Assembly (NCBI GenBank): GCA_965214305.1 | Contig: OZ243949.1 | Span: forward strand, 2,767,196-2,831,195 | DNA: 64,000 bases | Direction of reading: 5' to 3' | Source: Azophilus sp965214305 | Lineage (GTDB): Bacteria; Pseudomonadota; Gammaproteobacteria; Pseudomonadales; Azotimanducaceae | Shown: positions 1 through 7,884 of the stretch, piece by piece | How the letters are laid out: every line of letters begins with the position of its first letter | Numbering within the stretch: the first letter of the stretch is position 1 | Translations under genes and position numbers: made by a program | Notes under the pieces: generated by a model | The model's database searches: none | What the model was told of the DNA's origin: nothing | The model's input: only the letters and a program-made list of their open reading frames with translations

Positions 1-1
1 C

Positions 2-199
2 GAGTGGCGCGAATCGGGCTGTTCGCTCTGCTTCCATGCCGGCGGCGAGGGCTTTGCGCCGGGCGAGCGGGTCATCACCACCACCAACCGCAACTTCGAG
101 GGCAGGCAGGGTGCGGCTGTTCGGTCGCACCTTGCGAGCCCCGCCGTGGTTGCCGCATCGGCGGTGCGCGGCTACATCAGTACGCCGGAAATGCTCTGA
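2..199 (+). CDS. leuC: 3-isopropylmalate dehydratase large subunit, C-terminal end (partial)
   Basis: The window opens inside this gene; only the last 65 codons are present. The reading frame shows the aconitase-family C-terminal block: NRNFEGRQG, then HLASPAVVAASAVRGYI. In this family that block lies near the substrate and Fe-S pocket. LeuC pairs with LeuD to isomerise isopropylmalate in leucine synthesis. Its TGA stop lies one base before the GTG of leuD, so the two are co-transcribed. A related hydro-lyase (for example a citraconate or methyl-tartrate type) cannot be excluded from this fragment, because the neighbouring genes to the right are catabolic. Confidence 0.85.
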   Translation, partial: EWRESGCSLCFHAGGEGFAPGERVITTTNRNFEGRQGAAVRSHLASPAVVAASAVRGYISTPEML

Positions 200-200
200 G

Positions 201-821
201 GTGGAACCCTTTACCCGCCATCTGGGCGTTGCCGCGCCCCTGTTGCAGGCTAACATCGATACCGATGCCATCATTCCCTCCCGGGAAATGCGCCAGGTTT
301 CCAGGCAGGGGTTATCCGCGGGGTTGTTCGCCAACTGGCGCTATACCGATGTGGCGGCGCGGCGACCAAACCCCGAATTCGTGTTGAACAGGCCGGCTTA
401 CGCCAACACCAGCATCCTGTTGTGCGGCCCCAACTTCGGTTGTGGTTCGTCTCGGGAATTCGCCGTTTGGGCGCTGGCCGAGTACGGTGTGCGGGCTCTG
501 GTGGGGCCGAGCTTCGGTGCGATCTTTCACAAAAACTGCATCGCCAACGGATTATTGCCGGCGGTTGTGCCGGAAGCGACGGTACAGGCGCTGGCTCATT
601 GGGCGGCGGCGGATCCGCCATCGAGGCTATTGGCCGTTGATTTGGCAAACAGGTCTATTGACACGGACCTGGGTTGTACGCCCTTTACCATTGGTGAGGC
701 CGAGCGCACTCGGTTGCTCAGTGGTCTGGACCCGATTTCCTATACGCTGAGTCGTCGCGCGGAAATCGATGCGTTTGAGCGGCGGCGCTTCGAGCGCCAT
801 CCTTGGGTCTTTTTGCCGTAA
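201..821 (+). CDS. leuD: 3-isopropylmalate dehydratase small subunit
   Basis: This 206-residue protein has the usual LeuD length. It carries the swivel-domain signatures NIDTDAIIPSREM near residue 20 and GPNFGCGSSREFAVWAL near residue 75, followed by the GPSFGAIFHKNCIANGLLP block. I chose the GTG at 201, one base after the leuC stop, because homology begins there; the reading frame continues upstream only as a shadow of leuC. It should form the isomerase with LeuC in the cytoplasm. No terminator is clear after it. The next 400 bases hold only repeat elements. Confidence 0.93.
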   Translation: MEPFTRHLGVAAPLLQANIDTDAIIPSREMRQVSRQGLSAGLFANWRYTDVAARRPNPEFVLNRPAYANTSILLCGPNFGCGSSREFAVWALAEYGVRALVGPSFGAIFHKNCIANGLLPAVVPEATVQALAHWAAADPPSRLLAVDLANRSIDTDLGCTPFTIGEAERTRLLSGLDPISYTLSRRAEIDAFERRRFERHPWVFLP

Positions 822-838
822 ACCTTTGATCTAGTTAA

Positions 839-949
839 CCGTCTCGCAAATAAGTTTCCGCTGCATTGATGGCAAGAAAAAACAATTTATAAAACAAAAA
901 ACGACAGTCATTAACGGCAAATCAAACAGTAAAACTAATTCAGAGACGG
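839..949. repeat. AT-rich imperfect inverted repeat after leuD
   Basis: The arms begin CCGTCTC at 839 and end GAGACGG at 949, and the next bases (GCAAATAAGTTT versus a similar AT-rich stretch) pair partly. The interior is very A-rich compared with the rest of the window. The left arm resembles the end of the element at 1065, which contains CCCGCAAATAAGTG, so it may be a decayed relative. No coding potential is seen. Confidence 0.45.
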
Positions 950-971
950 CACACTGGCTCACCATTCGGCA

Positions 972-1064
972 GCGAGCGGGCCTGTGGGGCTTCCCTTGCC
1001 GCGCTGGGCACCCGCTTCCTGCTGTATACGAGAGGGTATGAGACGAGCTTAACGCCGCAGGCTC
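972..1064. repeat. Degenerate copy of the conserved-loop hairpin family
   Basis: The left arm (GAGCGGGCCTGTGGGG, then CTTCCCTTGCCGCGC) and the loop (read in reverse: GTTAAGCTCGTCTCATACC, then CCTCTCGTATACAGCAGGAA) match the hairpins at 7885, 20359 and 53690. The right arm is almost entirely missing; only GCCGC and AGGCTC remain. It runs directly into the CTAG-flanked element at 1065. Confidence 0.7.
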
Positions 1065-1229
1065 CTAGTGTCCTGTCCCGCAAATAAGTGTGATTATTCG
1101 TGGCCGTTTCGGCCCCCGGCCGCGTTGCTCCTCCTTGTGTGGGGCCTGCCACAGGGCGTCGTCGCGCCTTGCCGGGAACCGAAACGGCCTAGCGCCTAAA
1201 ACCCACTTATTTACGGGACAGGACACTAG
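1065..1229. repeat. MITE-like element with 26-bp terminal inverted repeats, CTAG-flanked
   Basis: Positions 1065-1090 and 1204-1229 are inverted repeats with one mismatch, beginning CTAGTGTCCTGTCCC. Inside, GGCCGTTTCGG is matched by CCGAAACGGCC, so pairing continues inward. The outer CTAG at each end can be read as a 4-bp target duplication around a 157-bp body (1069-1225). There is no ORF of its own. The right-hand CTAG supplies the stop codon (complement of 1226-1228) of the MFS transporter gene. Confidence 0.8.
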
Positions 1230-2578
1230 CTGTCGGCGAGTTTTTCGGCCAGTGCGCGCCGATACAGGCGTAAGGTGACGGGTGCCAGGGCGACCACCGG
1301 TAGGCCGAATAGGGCCGGTAGCAGGGCGATGCTGTAGCGCACCCCGTCGATGCCGAACACCCAATCATTAAGGGCGCCCACCAGCGTTGGTCCGAACATC
1401 AACCCGGATAGGCTGATTGCCATGTAGTAGAGCGCGACGGTCTGTGCGCGAATGCGCGCCGGCACGATGTTGAGCAGCGCGGTGACGCCGGTGGCCGTGA
1501 TGAAGGCGAAACCGACATTGGAGAACGACAATACCGCGAAGGCGAGCCAGGCATTGTCCAACAGCGGGCCGATCACCGCCGGGGGCAGGGAGATCAAGAG
1601 CCCGAGCACGGCGATGCGCATCGGCGCGTCTTTGAAACCCTTGGCCGTGTAGCGGTCTGATAGCCAACCTGCGATATTTACCGCCGTCGGCCCGAGCAGA
1701 ATCATGGTGATGCCATTGGCGAGGGCGTATTGGGCGACGGACCAACCGAAAGTTCGATCAAAGGTAACAGCTAGCCAGCCGTGGCTGTAGGCGACGATGG
1801 TCATATAACAAAAGATGGAGGCGAAGCTCAGATAGGTTGTGGCGTGACGCCCGACATGGGCGAACATATGGCCGAGATGAGCGTGCGCCTGCGCCTGTGG
1901 TGGGCCGATAACGATACGGCGGGGCTCCCGCACGAAGAGGAACAAGGCCGCCAGCAGCAGGCCGGGCAGGCCCACGATGAGAAAGGCAAGTTGCCAGGGC
2001 GCGAGTGGGCCAAGACCCGGTATGGCGGTTTGTCCGCTGGCGTTGGCCCAGGCCAGTACGGCGGCGCCGAGCAGGGACGCGAGGCCCATGCCCAGCGAAA
2101 TGGCGCTCGAGTAAACGGCGATGGGCTTGCCGCGCCGTTCTTCGGGATAGGAATCGGCGATCATGGACATGGCGCAGGGGCTTAGCGTCGCCTCGCCGAC
2201 GCCCACCGCCATGCGAGCTATGAAGAGTTGCATGAAATTGCGGGCGAGCCCGGACAAGGCCGTGGCGGCGGACCAGACAGCGATGCCGGCGGCCACAATC
2301 CAGGTGCGTCGGCCGCGGTCCGCGAGGTAGCCGAGCGGCAGGCCCATGGTCGCATAAAAGATGGCGAACGCCGGCCCGAGCACCAGGCCGATTTGCAGGT
2401 CGGACAAACCGAGATCGGCTTTGATGGGATCGATCAGCAACCCCAGAATATAGCGGTCAACAAAGGAGACCACATAGGCGATGGTCAGCAGCGCGACCAT
2501 GAACCAGGCCCGTCGGGCCGGCGGGTATGCGATTCGCGGTGCCTCACTGGGGGCTGTGGTTGCGGTCTCGGCTGCCAT
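1226..2578 (-). CDS. MFS transporter
   Basis: This 450-residue major facilitator protein has about twelve hydrophobic segments. The first follows an N-terminal tail of about 25 residues (segment ending SFVDRYILGLL). The loop 2-3 MFS motif is visible as GYLADRGRRTW. The ATG at 2578 is chosen because AAGGAGG stands just upstream on the coding strand and homology begins there; the longer frame overlaps the VOC gene. It is the last gene of a minus-strand unit with DUF1330 and two VOC genes, so it probably imports or exports the substrate or product of this cluster. Its TAG stop lies in the terminal CTAG of the repeat at 1065-1229. Substrate unknown. Confidence 0.85.
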   Translation of the reverse strand: MAAETATTAPSEAPRIAYPPARRAWFMVALLTIAYVVSFVDRYILGLLIDPIKADLGLSDLQIGLVLGPAFAIFYATMGLPLGYLADRGRRTWIVAAGIAVWSAATALSGLARNFMQLFIARMAVGVGEATLSPCAMSMIADSYPEERRGKPIAVYSSAISLGMGLASLLGAAVLAWANASGQTAIPGLGPLAPWQLAFLIVGLPGLLLAALFLFVREPRRIVIGPPQAQAHAHLGHMFAHVGRHATTYLSFASIFCYMTIVAYSHGWLAVTFDRTFGWSVAQYALANGITMILLGPTAVNIAGWLSDRYTAKGFKDAPMRIAVLGLLISLPPAVIGPLLDNAWLAFAVLSFSNVGFAFITATGVTALLNIVPARIRAQTVALYYMAISLSGLMFGPTLVGALNDWVFGIDGVRYSIALLPALFGLPVVALAPVTLRLYRRALAEKLADS

Positions 2579-2589
2579 ATCAGGCCTCC

Positions 2590-3039
2590 TTAGTCGGTTC
2601 TTGCATGAGGGCTGGTCAGAATCTGGTAGAGCACCGTCAGATTGCCGTCCGCGTCGAGCAAACCCACTTCGCGGCCGGTGCGGCCATCGTGGGTAATGAG
2701 TTGCTCCTCCTGAAACACCTCGAAACCTTGGTGCCGGGCGCGCTCCAGGGTCGCGTCGATGTCGTCGCATTCAAGGACCAGGGCCGCGCGTCGCGGCTTG
2801 GGTTGCCGTACTAGGCCGGGAACCTCTGTCAATCCCATGACCCTCGGCTGACCCGGCAGGCTCAGGGTGGCGAAACCGACCTTGAGGGACGGGTCAAGCG
2901 CAAATATTTCGTGCGAATAGCCGTCTGTAAGTGGCTCTTTGATGAAAGCGAGTTCGAAACCGAGCACATCCCGGTAGAAGACCAGGGCACGATCCATGTT
3001 GGCGACGAGAAAGTTGGCGCGTTGGAAACGCAAGGCCAT
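2590..3039 (-). CDS. VOC superfamily (glyoxalase/dioxygenase-like) protein
   Basis: This 149-residue protein has the paired beta-alpha-beta-beta-beta modules of the vicinal oxygen chelate fold: FLVANMDRALVFYRDVLGFEL near the N-terminus and DIDATLERARHQGFEVFQEE in the second half. The position that is usually the first metal-binding His, at the start of the first strand, is Asn or Arg here, and the C-terminal strand (GNLTVLYQI) lacks the usual Glu. A classical metal-dependent glyoxalase or dioxygenase activity is therefore doubtful. It begins two bases before the stop of the upstream VOC gene is cleared, and the two are surely co-translated. Function unknown. Confidence 0.8.
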   Translation of the reverse strand: MALRFQRANFLVANMDRALVFYRDVLGFELAFIKEPLTDGYSHEIFALDPSLKVGFATLSLPGQPRVMGLTEVPGLVRQPKPRRAALVLECDDIDATLERARHQGFEVFQEEQLITHDGRTGREVGLLDADGNLTVLYQILTSPHARTD

Positions 3040-3040
3040 A

Positions 3041-3565
3041 TCAGTTCCCCAATGGCTCCTCGGTGCTTGGCGGATCGATGCGCGCGACCTCGTTGCATTC
3101 GAAGAAGTGGCCGTCCGGGTCGAAAACGGATACCCCGATCAGGTGTCGGGTTTCGCCTCCGGCCCCCCTTGTCGACCAGCTGTGCGGTTGCGCATAAATC
3201 GACACACCGATTTCCTCGGCACGGCGCGCCAAAGCAGCGGCGTCGTCGGTTTCCACGACGAAGATCGGCATGCCATAGGTTAGTGTCCGGGGTATCGGCG
3301 GTGCTGGCCAGGGCGGGTCGAGCCATTGCAGCAGACCGATCATGCCCACCTTCGGATCCTTGGCGCGCACTATGGTCAAGTGGGTGCGGTCGCCCGCCTT
3401 GCCGGCCGCCAAGCCCTCGCCACTCAAAACGAATTCCGTGTCCATCCAGACGCTCATGCCCAATACATACTCGTAGAACCGCCGACTGGTGGCCATATCG
3501 CGCACGATGAGTGTTGTGCGCTTGACGATGCTGCCGCCCGAAACGGCACCGGGGCTCTCCTGCAT
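3041..3565 (-). CDS. VOC superfamily protein
   Basis: This 174-residue VOC-fold protein has KRTTLIVRDMATSRRFYEYVLGM at the start (about residue 15) and HLIGVSVFDPDGHFFECNEV near the C-terminus, where the final Glu ligand position is kept. The first ligand position is Thr rather than His. It is sandwiched between the DUF1330 gene (6-bp gap) and the shorter VOC gene (1-bp gap), so the two VOC proteins may form a heterodimer. The exact start is uncertain; an internal start near residue 12 would fit the fold better. Confidence 0.78.
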   Translation of the reverse strand: MQESPGAVSGGSIVKRTTLIVRDMATSRRFYEYVLGMSVWMDTEFVLSGEGLAAGKAGDRTHLTIVRAKDPKVGMIGLLQWLDPPWPAPPIPRTLTYGMPIFVVETDDAAALARRAEEIGVSIYAQPHSWSTRGAGGETRHLIGVSVFDPDGHFFECNEVARIDPPSTEEPLGN

Positions 3566-3571
3566 GATGGC

Positions 3572-3859
3572 CTATTCCTCGACGAGCAACACCTGGCAAT
3601 CCGCGATGCCCGCGCGCAGCCGACGTGCCTCGGCATAGTCCGGAGAGTTCCAGAACCTAAGCGCGGCGGCCTTATCGGGCCATTTGGAGATAACCAAAGA
3701 ACCCCCCGGATGCTCACCTTCGAGAGCCTTCAACCCCGGTGCGCGAACCAGATATTCACCCCCGAATCGCTCCGTCAACTCGGCGGCGGCCTTGGCGTAG
3801 CCGTCGATAAACCGTTCCCGGTTATGAATCTGCGCTGTGATTACCAGATAGGCCGCCAA
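3572..3859 (-). CDS. DUF1330 family protein
   Basis: This small 95-residue protein resembles the DUF1330 dimeric alpha/beta-barrel (ferredoxin-like) family: YLVITAQIHNRERFIDGY at the start, FGGEYLVRAPGLKALEG in the middle, and LVISKWPDKAAALRFWNSPDYAEARRLR. Family members are often found with catabolic enzymes, but their reaction is mostly unknown. It is the first gene of the minus-strand unit DUF1330-VOC-VOC-MFS. A near-perfect 22-bp palindrome lies about 125 bp upstream at 3984-4005 and is a likely operator for the unit. Confidence 0.8.
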   Translation of the reverse strand: MAAYLVITAQIHNRERFIDGYAKAAAELTERFGGEYLVRAPGLKALEGEHPGGSLVISKWPDKAAALRFWNSPDYAEARRLRAGIADCQVLLVEE

Positions 3860-3960
3860 CCCCCTCTCCTCGGCTCTCGCTTCGATAAAGACGACAACGG
3901 CTCAATTGCCTGTTGCGCAGGCATCCGGCCCGGCAACAAAGGTTGTTCGGCGCGCCGGAA

Positions 3961-3980
3961 TTGCACATTGAGCCACTATC
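3961..3980. repeat. Remnant end of the 89-bp element family
   Basis: The bases ending CATTGAGCCACTATC match the right end of the elements at 34007 and 48196 (AAATTGAGCC, then ACTAC). Only one end is present, so this is a decayed or truncated copy. Confidence 0.4.
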
Positions 3981-3983
3981 ATA

Positions 3984-4005
3984 AAGACATATTAATATAT
4001 CTTTA
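3984..4005. promoter_or_regulatory. Near-perfect palindrome, candidate operator
   Basis: Twenty-two bases centred on TATTAATA read almost identically on both strands (one mismatched base pair). AT-rich palindromes of similar kind stand before the CoA-transferase gene (5484), the deacetylase genes (17163) and the amine oxidase gene (22925). Here it lies upstream of the DUF1330-VOC-VOC-MFS unit. Binding by the GntR/UTRA protein encoded at 8993-9778 is my inference. Confidence 0.45.
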
Positions 4006-4022
4006 TGTCTTTTATGTCGAGC

Positions 4023-4189
4023 CTGGGAGCCTCTGCCTGCGGAAGTCGCGAAAGCGAAAATTCGATGCCGCCGTCCCTTTGGGCGGGCGATTGAGGAGAA
4101 TATCGAGCCCCACGCAACGAAATCGAGCCGGTAACGGGGCGGATGCGAGCGGATTAGCCGCCGTGAACTCCTAAGCTGCGGGCTCCTGG
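4023..4189. repeat. 159-bp MITE-like element, CTGG target duplication
   Basis: The body 4027-4185 begins GAGCCTCTGCCTGCGGAAGT and ends with the complementary GGGCTC. It is flanked by CTGG at 4023-4026 and 4186-4189, a non-palindromic 4-bp direct repeat. It has the same length as the copy at 24585-24743 and shares internal blocks (GTCGCGAAAGCGAAAATTCG, GCAACGAAATCGAG, GGGGCGGATG). It has no ORF. Its right end encodes the last residues and the stop of the CoA-transferase gene. Together with the operator palindrome and a repeat remnant it fills the non-coding stretch 3860-4170. Confidence 0.85.
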
Positions 4190-5394
4190 CACTCGGCAAT
4201 GACGCCATCGGCCAGCAGTTTCCCGATCATCTCCTCCGTACAGCCGCAACGCGCCGCCGCATCTCTGGAATCGGCCCCGGCGGGCGGCAGATCGTGGCGC
4301 AGGCCCAAGCGTCTACTATTCATTTCCAGCGGCAGCTTCGGCAACCGCGCCAGTGTACCGCGCCGCTCGCCCTCCGTTATGTGGACATCCACCAAGCCAT
4401 CGGTGCCCAGGTGCGGGTCGTCGAACAAATCCGATGGTCGGTTTATTTCCGCAAACGGCAAACCGGCGCCTTCCAGCAGGGCCACCGCCCGGTGTCGCGG
4501 CAGTTGGCGAAACAGCTCAACCAGTGTCGGCATGAACTGCTCGCGGCGTTCGGTGCGGCCGTTGTTTGTCGCGAGCGCCGGGTCGGCACCCAGGTCATGG
4601 AGCGAGAAGTGCTCGCAGAATGCCCGCCATTGGGTGTCGCTCACCACCGCCACGAACAGCTTTGTTCCATCCGCGCACTCGAAGAGGTCGTAGACCGCCC
4701 AAGCCGACCGCCGCACGGACATGGGCGGCGGGGCCTCGCCCAGCACGACCTCCTGCGCCATATGCTGGCCAACCATGAAAGCGGTGGTCTCGAAGAGGGC
4801 GCTGGTGACAAGCTGGCCCCTGCCCGTGGTTTGGCGCTGGTTGAGCGCGGCCAGAATACCAATGACGCCGAACATGCCGCCGGTGATGTCGATGACCGAG
4901 GAACCGGCCCGCATGGGGCGGTCCGGCAGCCCCGTCATGTAGGCAAGCCCGCCCAGCATTTGGGTCACCTCATCAAGGGCGGCGCGCTTTTCGTAGGGGC
5001 CGCTGAGAAAGCCCTTGAGGCTGCAATAGATAAGCCCTTGGTTGCGCGCCGAGAGCGCGGCGTAGCCGAAACCGAGGCGTTCCATGGCGCCGGGCCGGAA
5101 ATTCTCAATCAACACATCGGCCTTATCGACGAGCTGGCACACCAACTGCCGGCCCTTGGGGTTTTTGAGGTCTACACAGAGGCTTTTTTTATTGCGGTTG
5201 TACATCGCGAAGTAGCCGCCGCCCGAACCGCTCAGACGCCGGGTGTTGTCGCCGCCGAGCGGTTCGACTTTCAACACATCGGCACCAAGGTCGGCCAAGA
5301 TCACCCCGGCGGCGGGGCCCATAACCATGTGGGAGAACTCGATGACCTGCAAACGGGTCAGGGGCAGGGCGGTATTTTCGGGCTTTTGTTCCAT
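4171..5394 (-). CDS. CaiB/BaiF family CoA-transferase
   Basis: This 407-residue class III CoA-transferase would move CoA between acyl groups through an aspartyl-CoA intermediate. Visible family blocks are VIEFSHMVMGPAAGVILADLGADVLKVEPLGGD, then FAMYNRNKKSLCVDLKNPKG, then ADVLIENFRPGAMERLGFGY. The likely catalytic Asp lies in SSVIDITGG. I chose ATG 5394 (MEQKPEN), where homology begins, rather than an upstream in-frame ATG. It is divergent from the HMG-CoA-lyase-like gene, with a TGATATATCA palindrome between them, so both probably act on the same acyl-CoA. The C-terminal QEPAA and stop come from the MITE at 4023-4189. Confidence 0.9.
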   Translation of the reverse strand: MEQKPENTALPLTRLQVIEFSHMVMGPAAGVILADLGADVLKVEPLGGDNTRRLSGSGGGYFAMYNRNKKSLCVDLKNPKGRQLVCQLVDKADVLIENFRPGAMERLGFGYAALSARNQGLIYCSLKGFLSGPYEKRAALDEVTQMLGGLAYMTGLPDRPMRAGSSVIDITGGMFGVIGILAALNQRQTTGRGQLVTSALFETTAFMVGQHMAQEVVLGEAPPPMSVRRSAWAVYDLFECADGTKLFVAVVSDTQWRAFCEHFSLHDLGADPALATNNGRTERREQFMPTLVELFRQLPRHRAVALLEGAGLPFAEINRPSDLFDDPHLGTDGLVDVHITEGERRGTLARLPKLPLEMNSRRLGLRHDLPPAGADSRDAAARCGCTEEMIGKLLADGVIAECQEPAA

Positions 5395-5483
5395 CCGTTT
5401 CTCGTCCGGTGCGGCGCCTTTTCCGCCGCGGCGCGTTAGGGGTTGGCGCGGTAGGCAAGGGCACAAATGCGGGAAATGACATT

Positions 5484-5495
5484 ATGATATATCAT
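5484..5495. promoter_or_regulatory. ATGATATATCAT palindrome, candidate operator
   Basis: This perfect 12-bp palindrome lies in the 243-bp divergent region between the CoA-transferase (minus) and the lyase (plus) genes. It matches the core of the 16-bp palindrome at 17163 and resembles the site at 22925. The rest of the region contains a fragment resembling the 89-bp repeat family (GCGGTTTGAATTTCTT near 5506). Confidence 0.45.
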
Positions 5496-5637
5496 TAAGG
5501 CTTTTCGGGAATGCTGCGGTTTGAATTTCTTGGCCGCTGGACGTTGCGGTTGGGGGCGGCATCCAAAACAAGCAGCTTGGTGAAGTAGGCGGGCTAGTGT
5601 CCAACATGGAAGTTCTCGTGCCGGGTGGTGGGCGATA

Positions 5638-6606
5638 GTGGCAGCGCGACGTTCACCCATCGATATCGAAATCAGCGAGGTCGGTACGCGCGACGGCTTG
5701 CAGAGCATTGATTCGATCATGCCCACCGCCGCCAAGAAGGCTTGGATTGCGGCCGAGGCGGCGGCCGGGGTGCCGGAAATCGAAGTGGGTTCCTTCGTGC
5801 CCGCGCGCATCCTGCCGCAACTCGCCGACACGGCGGAATTGGTGGCATTCGCCAAGAGCATCGCCGGCCTCAAAGTGGCGGTGCTGGTTCCCAACCTCAG
5901 GGGGGCGCTTGCCGCCATCGAATGCGGTGCCGACAAGATGGCCCTGCCTTTCTCGGTTAGCGAAACCCACAGCCGCGCCAACGTTAACCGGTCGCATGAG
6001 CAGATGTTTGCGGAAATTGCGGCCATTGTCGCCGCTTTGCGGGCGTTGCCGGCGTCGTGCCGCCCGGGCTTCGAGGTGGGGCTTTCCACCGCCTTCGGTT
6101 GCACCTTGGAAGGCCCTATCGACGAAGATCGGGTGGTGTGCATTGCTGAGCGGGCCGTGGCGCTTGGGGCGGACGAAGTCGGGCTTTCCGATACCACCGG
6201 CTATGGCAACCCCGCCCAGGTGCGCCGGCTGACGGCGCGCATTCACGCTGCCGTGGGGAGGGAGCGGTTGACCGGCATTCATCTGCACAACACGCGGGGG
6301 CAGGGGCTTGCCAATGTTATGGCGGCATTGGAGGCGGGTCTTACCACCATCGACAGTTCGCTCGGGGGCATCGGCGGCTGTCCGTTCGCTCCCGGCGCAA
6401 GCGGCAACATCGTCACCGAGGATTTGGTTTTCCTATTGGAGGCGATGGGCTTGCATACGGGCATCGATATCGATCAACTGCTTGCCGTGCGGGCACAGGT
6501 GCGGGCCGCTTTGCCGGATGAAACGCTCTACGGTTTTTTGGCGGAGGCCGGGGTGCCGAAGGGCTTTGCCTATGCCCGGGCGCAAGCCGGTCACCCGATC
6601 AATTAG
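5638..6606 (+). CDS. Hydroxymethylglutaryl-CoA lyase family protein
   Basis: This 322-residue TIM-barrel lyase has the HMGL signature VGTRDGLQS at residues 15-23 (metal-binding Asp), the HLHNTRGQG metal-binding block, and the catalytic-Cys loop GIGGCPFAPGASGN. It should split a 3-hydroxy-3-methyl-acyl-CoA into acetyl-CoA and a ketone or keto acid. The start is the GTG at 5638; no better in-frame start exists. It is divergent from the CaiB-type CoA-transferase, a pairing typical for a route that first activates an acid with CoA and then cleaves it. The true acyl-CoA could differ from HMG-CoA. Confidence 0.9.
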   Translation: MAARRSPIDIEISEVGTRDGLQSIDSIMPTAAKKAWIAAEAAAGVPEIEVGSFVPARILPQLADTAELVAFAKSIAGLKVAVLVPNLRGALAAIECGADKMALPFSVSETHSRANVNRSHEQMFAEIAAIVAALRALPASCRPGFEVGLSTAFGCTLEGPIDEDRVVCIAERAVALGADEVGLSDTTGYGNPAQVRRLTARIHAAVGRERLTGIHLHNTRGQGLANVMAALEAGLTTIDSSLGGIGGCPFAPGASGNIVTEDLVFLLEAMGLHTGIDIDQLLAVRAQVRAALPDETLYGFLAEAGVPKGFAYARAQAGHPIN

Positions 6607-6713
6607 GTAGTTATATATTTGACTCCCACGACCACAACAAATTGTGACAAGCCGTTTTTATGAGCACAACATCTAGTGGATAGTGGAAGATGGAGTTAAG
6701 TATATAAATCCCA
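6603..6713. repeat. Imperfect inverted repeat between lyase and nitrilase-like genes
   Basis: The left arm (GGTAGTTATATATTTGACTC from 6606) pairs with the right arm (GGAGTTAAGTATATAAATCC near 6692) in the opposite sense, sharing TTATATA and ACTCC. Inward positions pair partly (ACCAC versus GTGGA). It fills most of the 127-bp gap and could be another small mobile repeat or a regulatory stem-loop. Confidence 0.4.
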
Positions 6714-6733
6714 TCAATTAGCCGGACAGGTAT

Positions 6734-7801
6734 ATGACACAGGCTGTTAGCGAGCGGCAAGCGGTTCCCGGCTACGCCGCCTTGGGGCTGCAATTCAGGG
6801 TACAGGCGGTGAATGGTTATGCCGATGCGGCCGCTGCGCGCGCCGCCATGCATGACTCTCTTGCGCGGGCGGCGGCCCAAGTGGCGGCAAGCCGACAATT
6901 CATCGGCCCGCACCTGAAACTGGTTGTTCTGCCGGAATACTTCCTCACCGGCTATCCCTTGGGCGAGCCGGTTGCCGCTTGGCAGCGCCGCGCCTGTGTC
7001 GCCCCGGACGGCCCGGAATACGAACAGCTCGGGCGGATTGCCCAGGACAGCGGCGTTTTTCTGTCGGGCAACCTGTATGAAAGCGATGCAAACTTCCCCA
7101 AGCTCTACTTTCAAACCAGTTTCATCATCGATGATGGCGGCAGTGTCGTCTTACGTTATCGCCGCCTGATCTCCATGTACGGCCCAACGCCGCACGATGT
7201 GCTCGATCGCTATTTGGATATCTATGGTGCGGACAGCCTGTTTCCGGTTGCCGCCACCGCGCTTGGCCGTTTGGCCGCCCTGGCCTCGGAGGAAATTCTC
7301 TTCCCGGAGCTAAGCCGGGCCCTGGTGCTTAAGGGTGCCGAACTGCTCTGCCATTCCTCCTCCGAGGTGGCGAGCGCGGCGATAACGCCGAAGAATGTGG
7401 CCAAATTGGCCAGGGCATACGAGAACCACGCCTATGTTGTTTCCGCTAACACCGCTGGCATTGCCGGAATCAATTTGCCGAATCTGTCCGTTGATATGGG
7501 TTCCAAGGTAATTGATTATCAGGGACGGGTGCTGGCCGAGGCTGCGGGGGGCGAGTCTATGGCGGCTTGGGCGGACGTTCATATTGAGGCCCTGCGGGAG
7601 TACCGGCGCCGCCCCGGTATGTTCAACCTGCTAACCCGGCAGCGGCTTGGGCTCTTTGCCGATACTTACCGCGATGCCGCAGTTTATCCCGCCAATTCGC
7701 TACTTGACGCGGACGGCGAGGTCGTTGAGCCCGACCCTGTACACTTCGGCAATATGCAGAACGCCGTGATCCGCGCCTTGATCGAAAGAGGTGTTATCTG
7801 A
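6734..7801 (+). CDS. Nitrilase-superfamily protein lacking catalytic Cys and Lys
   Basis: This 355-residue protein has the carbon-nitrogen hydrolase fold. The catalytic Glu is present as E68 in VVLPEYFLTGY. The lysine position (normally YRK) is R144 in RYRRLISM. The nucleophile elbow, normally ICYDLRFPEL, reads LASEEILFPEL, with Ser185 in place of Cys. The reading frame is intact and well conserved elsewhere, so this looks like a repurposed non-hydrolytic homologue, or one using Ser, rather than a decaying gene. It follows the lyase gene on the same strand. An ATG at 6734 with upstream GGACAGGT is a reasonable start. Confidence 0.85.
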   Translation: MTQAVSERQAVPGYAALGLQFRVQAVNGYADAAAARAAMHDSLARAAAQVAASRQFIGPHLKLVVLPEYFLTGYPLGEPVAAWQRRACVAPDGPEYEQLGRIAQDSGVFLSGNLYESDANFPKLYFQTSFIIDDGGSVVLRYRRLISMYGPTPHDVLDRYLDIYGADSLFPVAATALGRLAALASEEILFPELSRALVLKGAELLCHSSSEVASAAITPKNVAKLARAYENHAYVVSANTAGIAGINLPNLSVDMGSKVIDYQGRVLAEAAGGESMAAWADVHIEALREYRRRPGMFNLLTRQRLGLFADTYRDAAVYPANSLLDADGEVVEPDPVHFGNMQNAVIRALIERGVI

Positions 7802-7884
7802 TGAACTGCGGGCTAGCCAGCCCAGCTCACCAACGCCCCGCCGCGGCTGATGAAGCCCACAACAGCACCAGATTCTCGCCATTA

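Noticed and set aside
4294..5439. Long plus-strand frame of 381 codons opposite the CoA-transferase gene
   Set aside because: The minus strand encodes a full CaiB/BaiF protein with all family blocks; the opposite frame has low-complexity His/Gly/Arg composition and no homology that I recognise.
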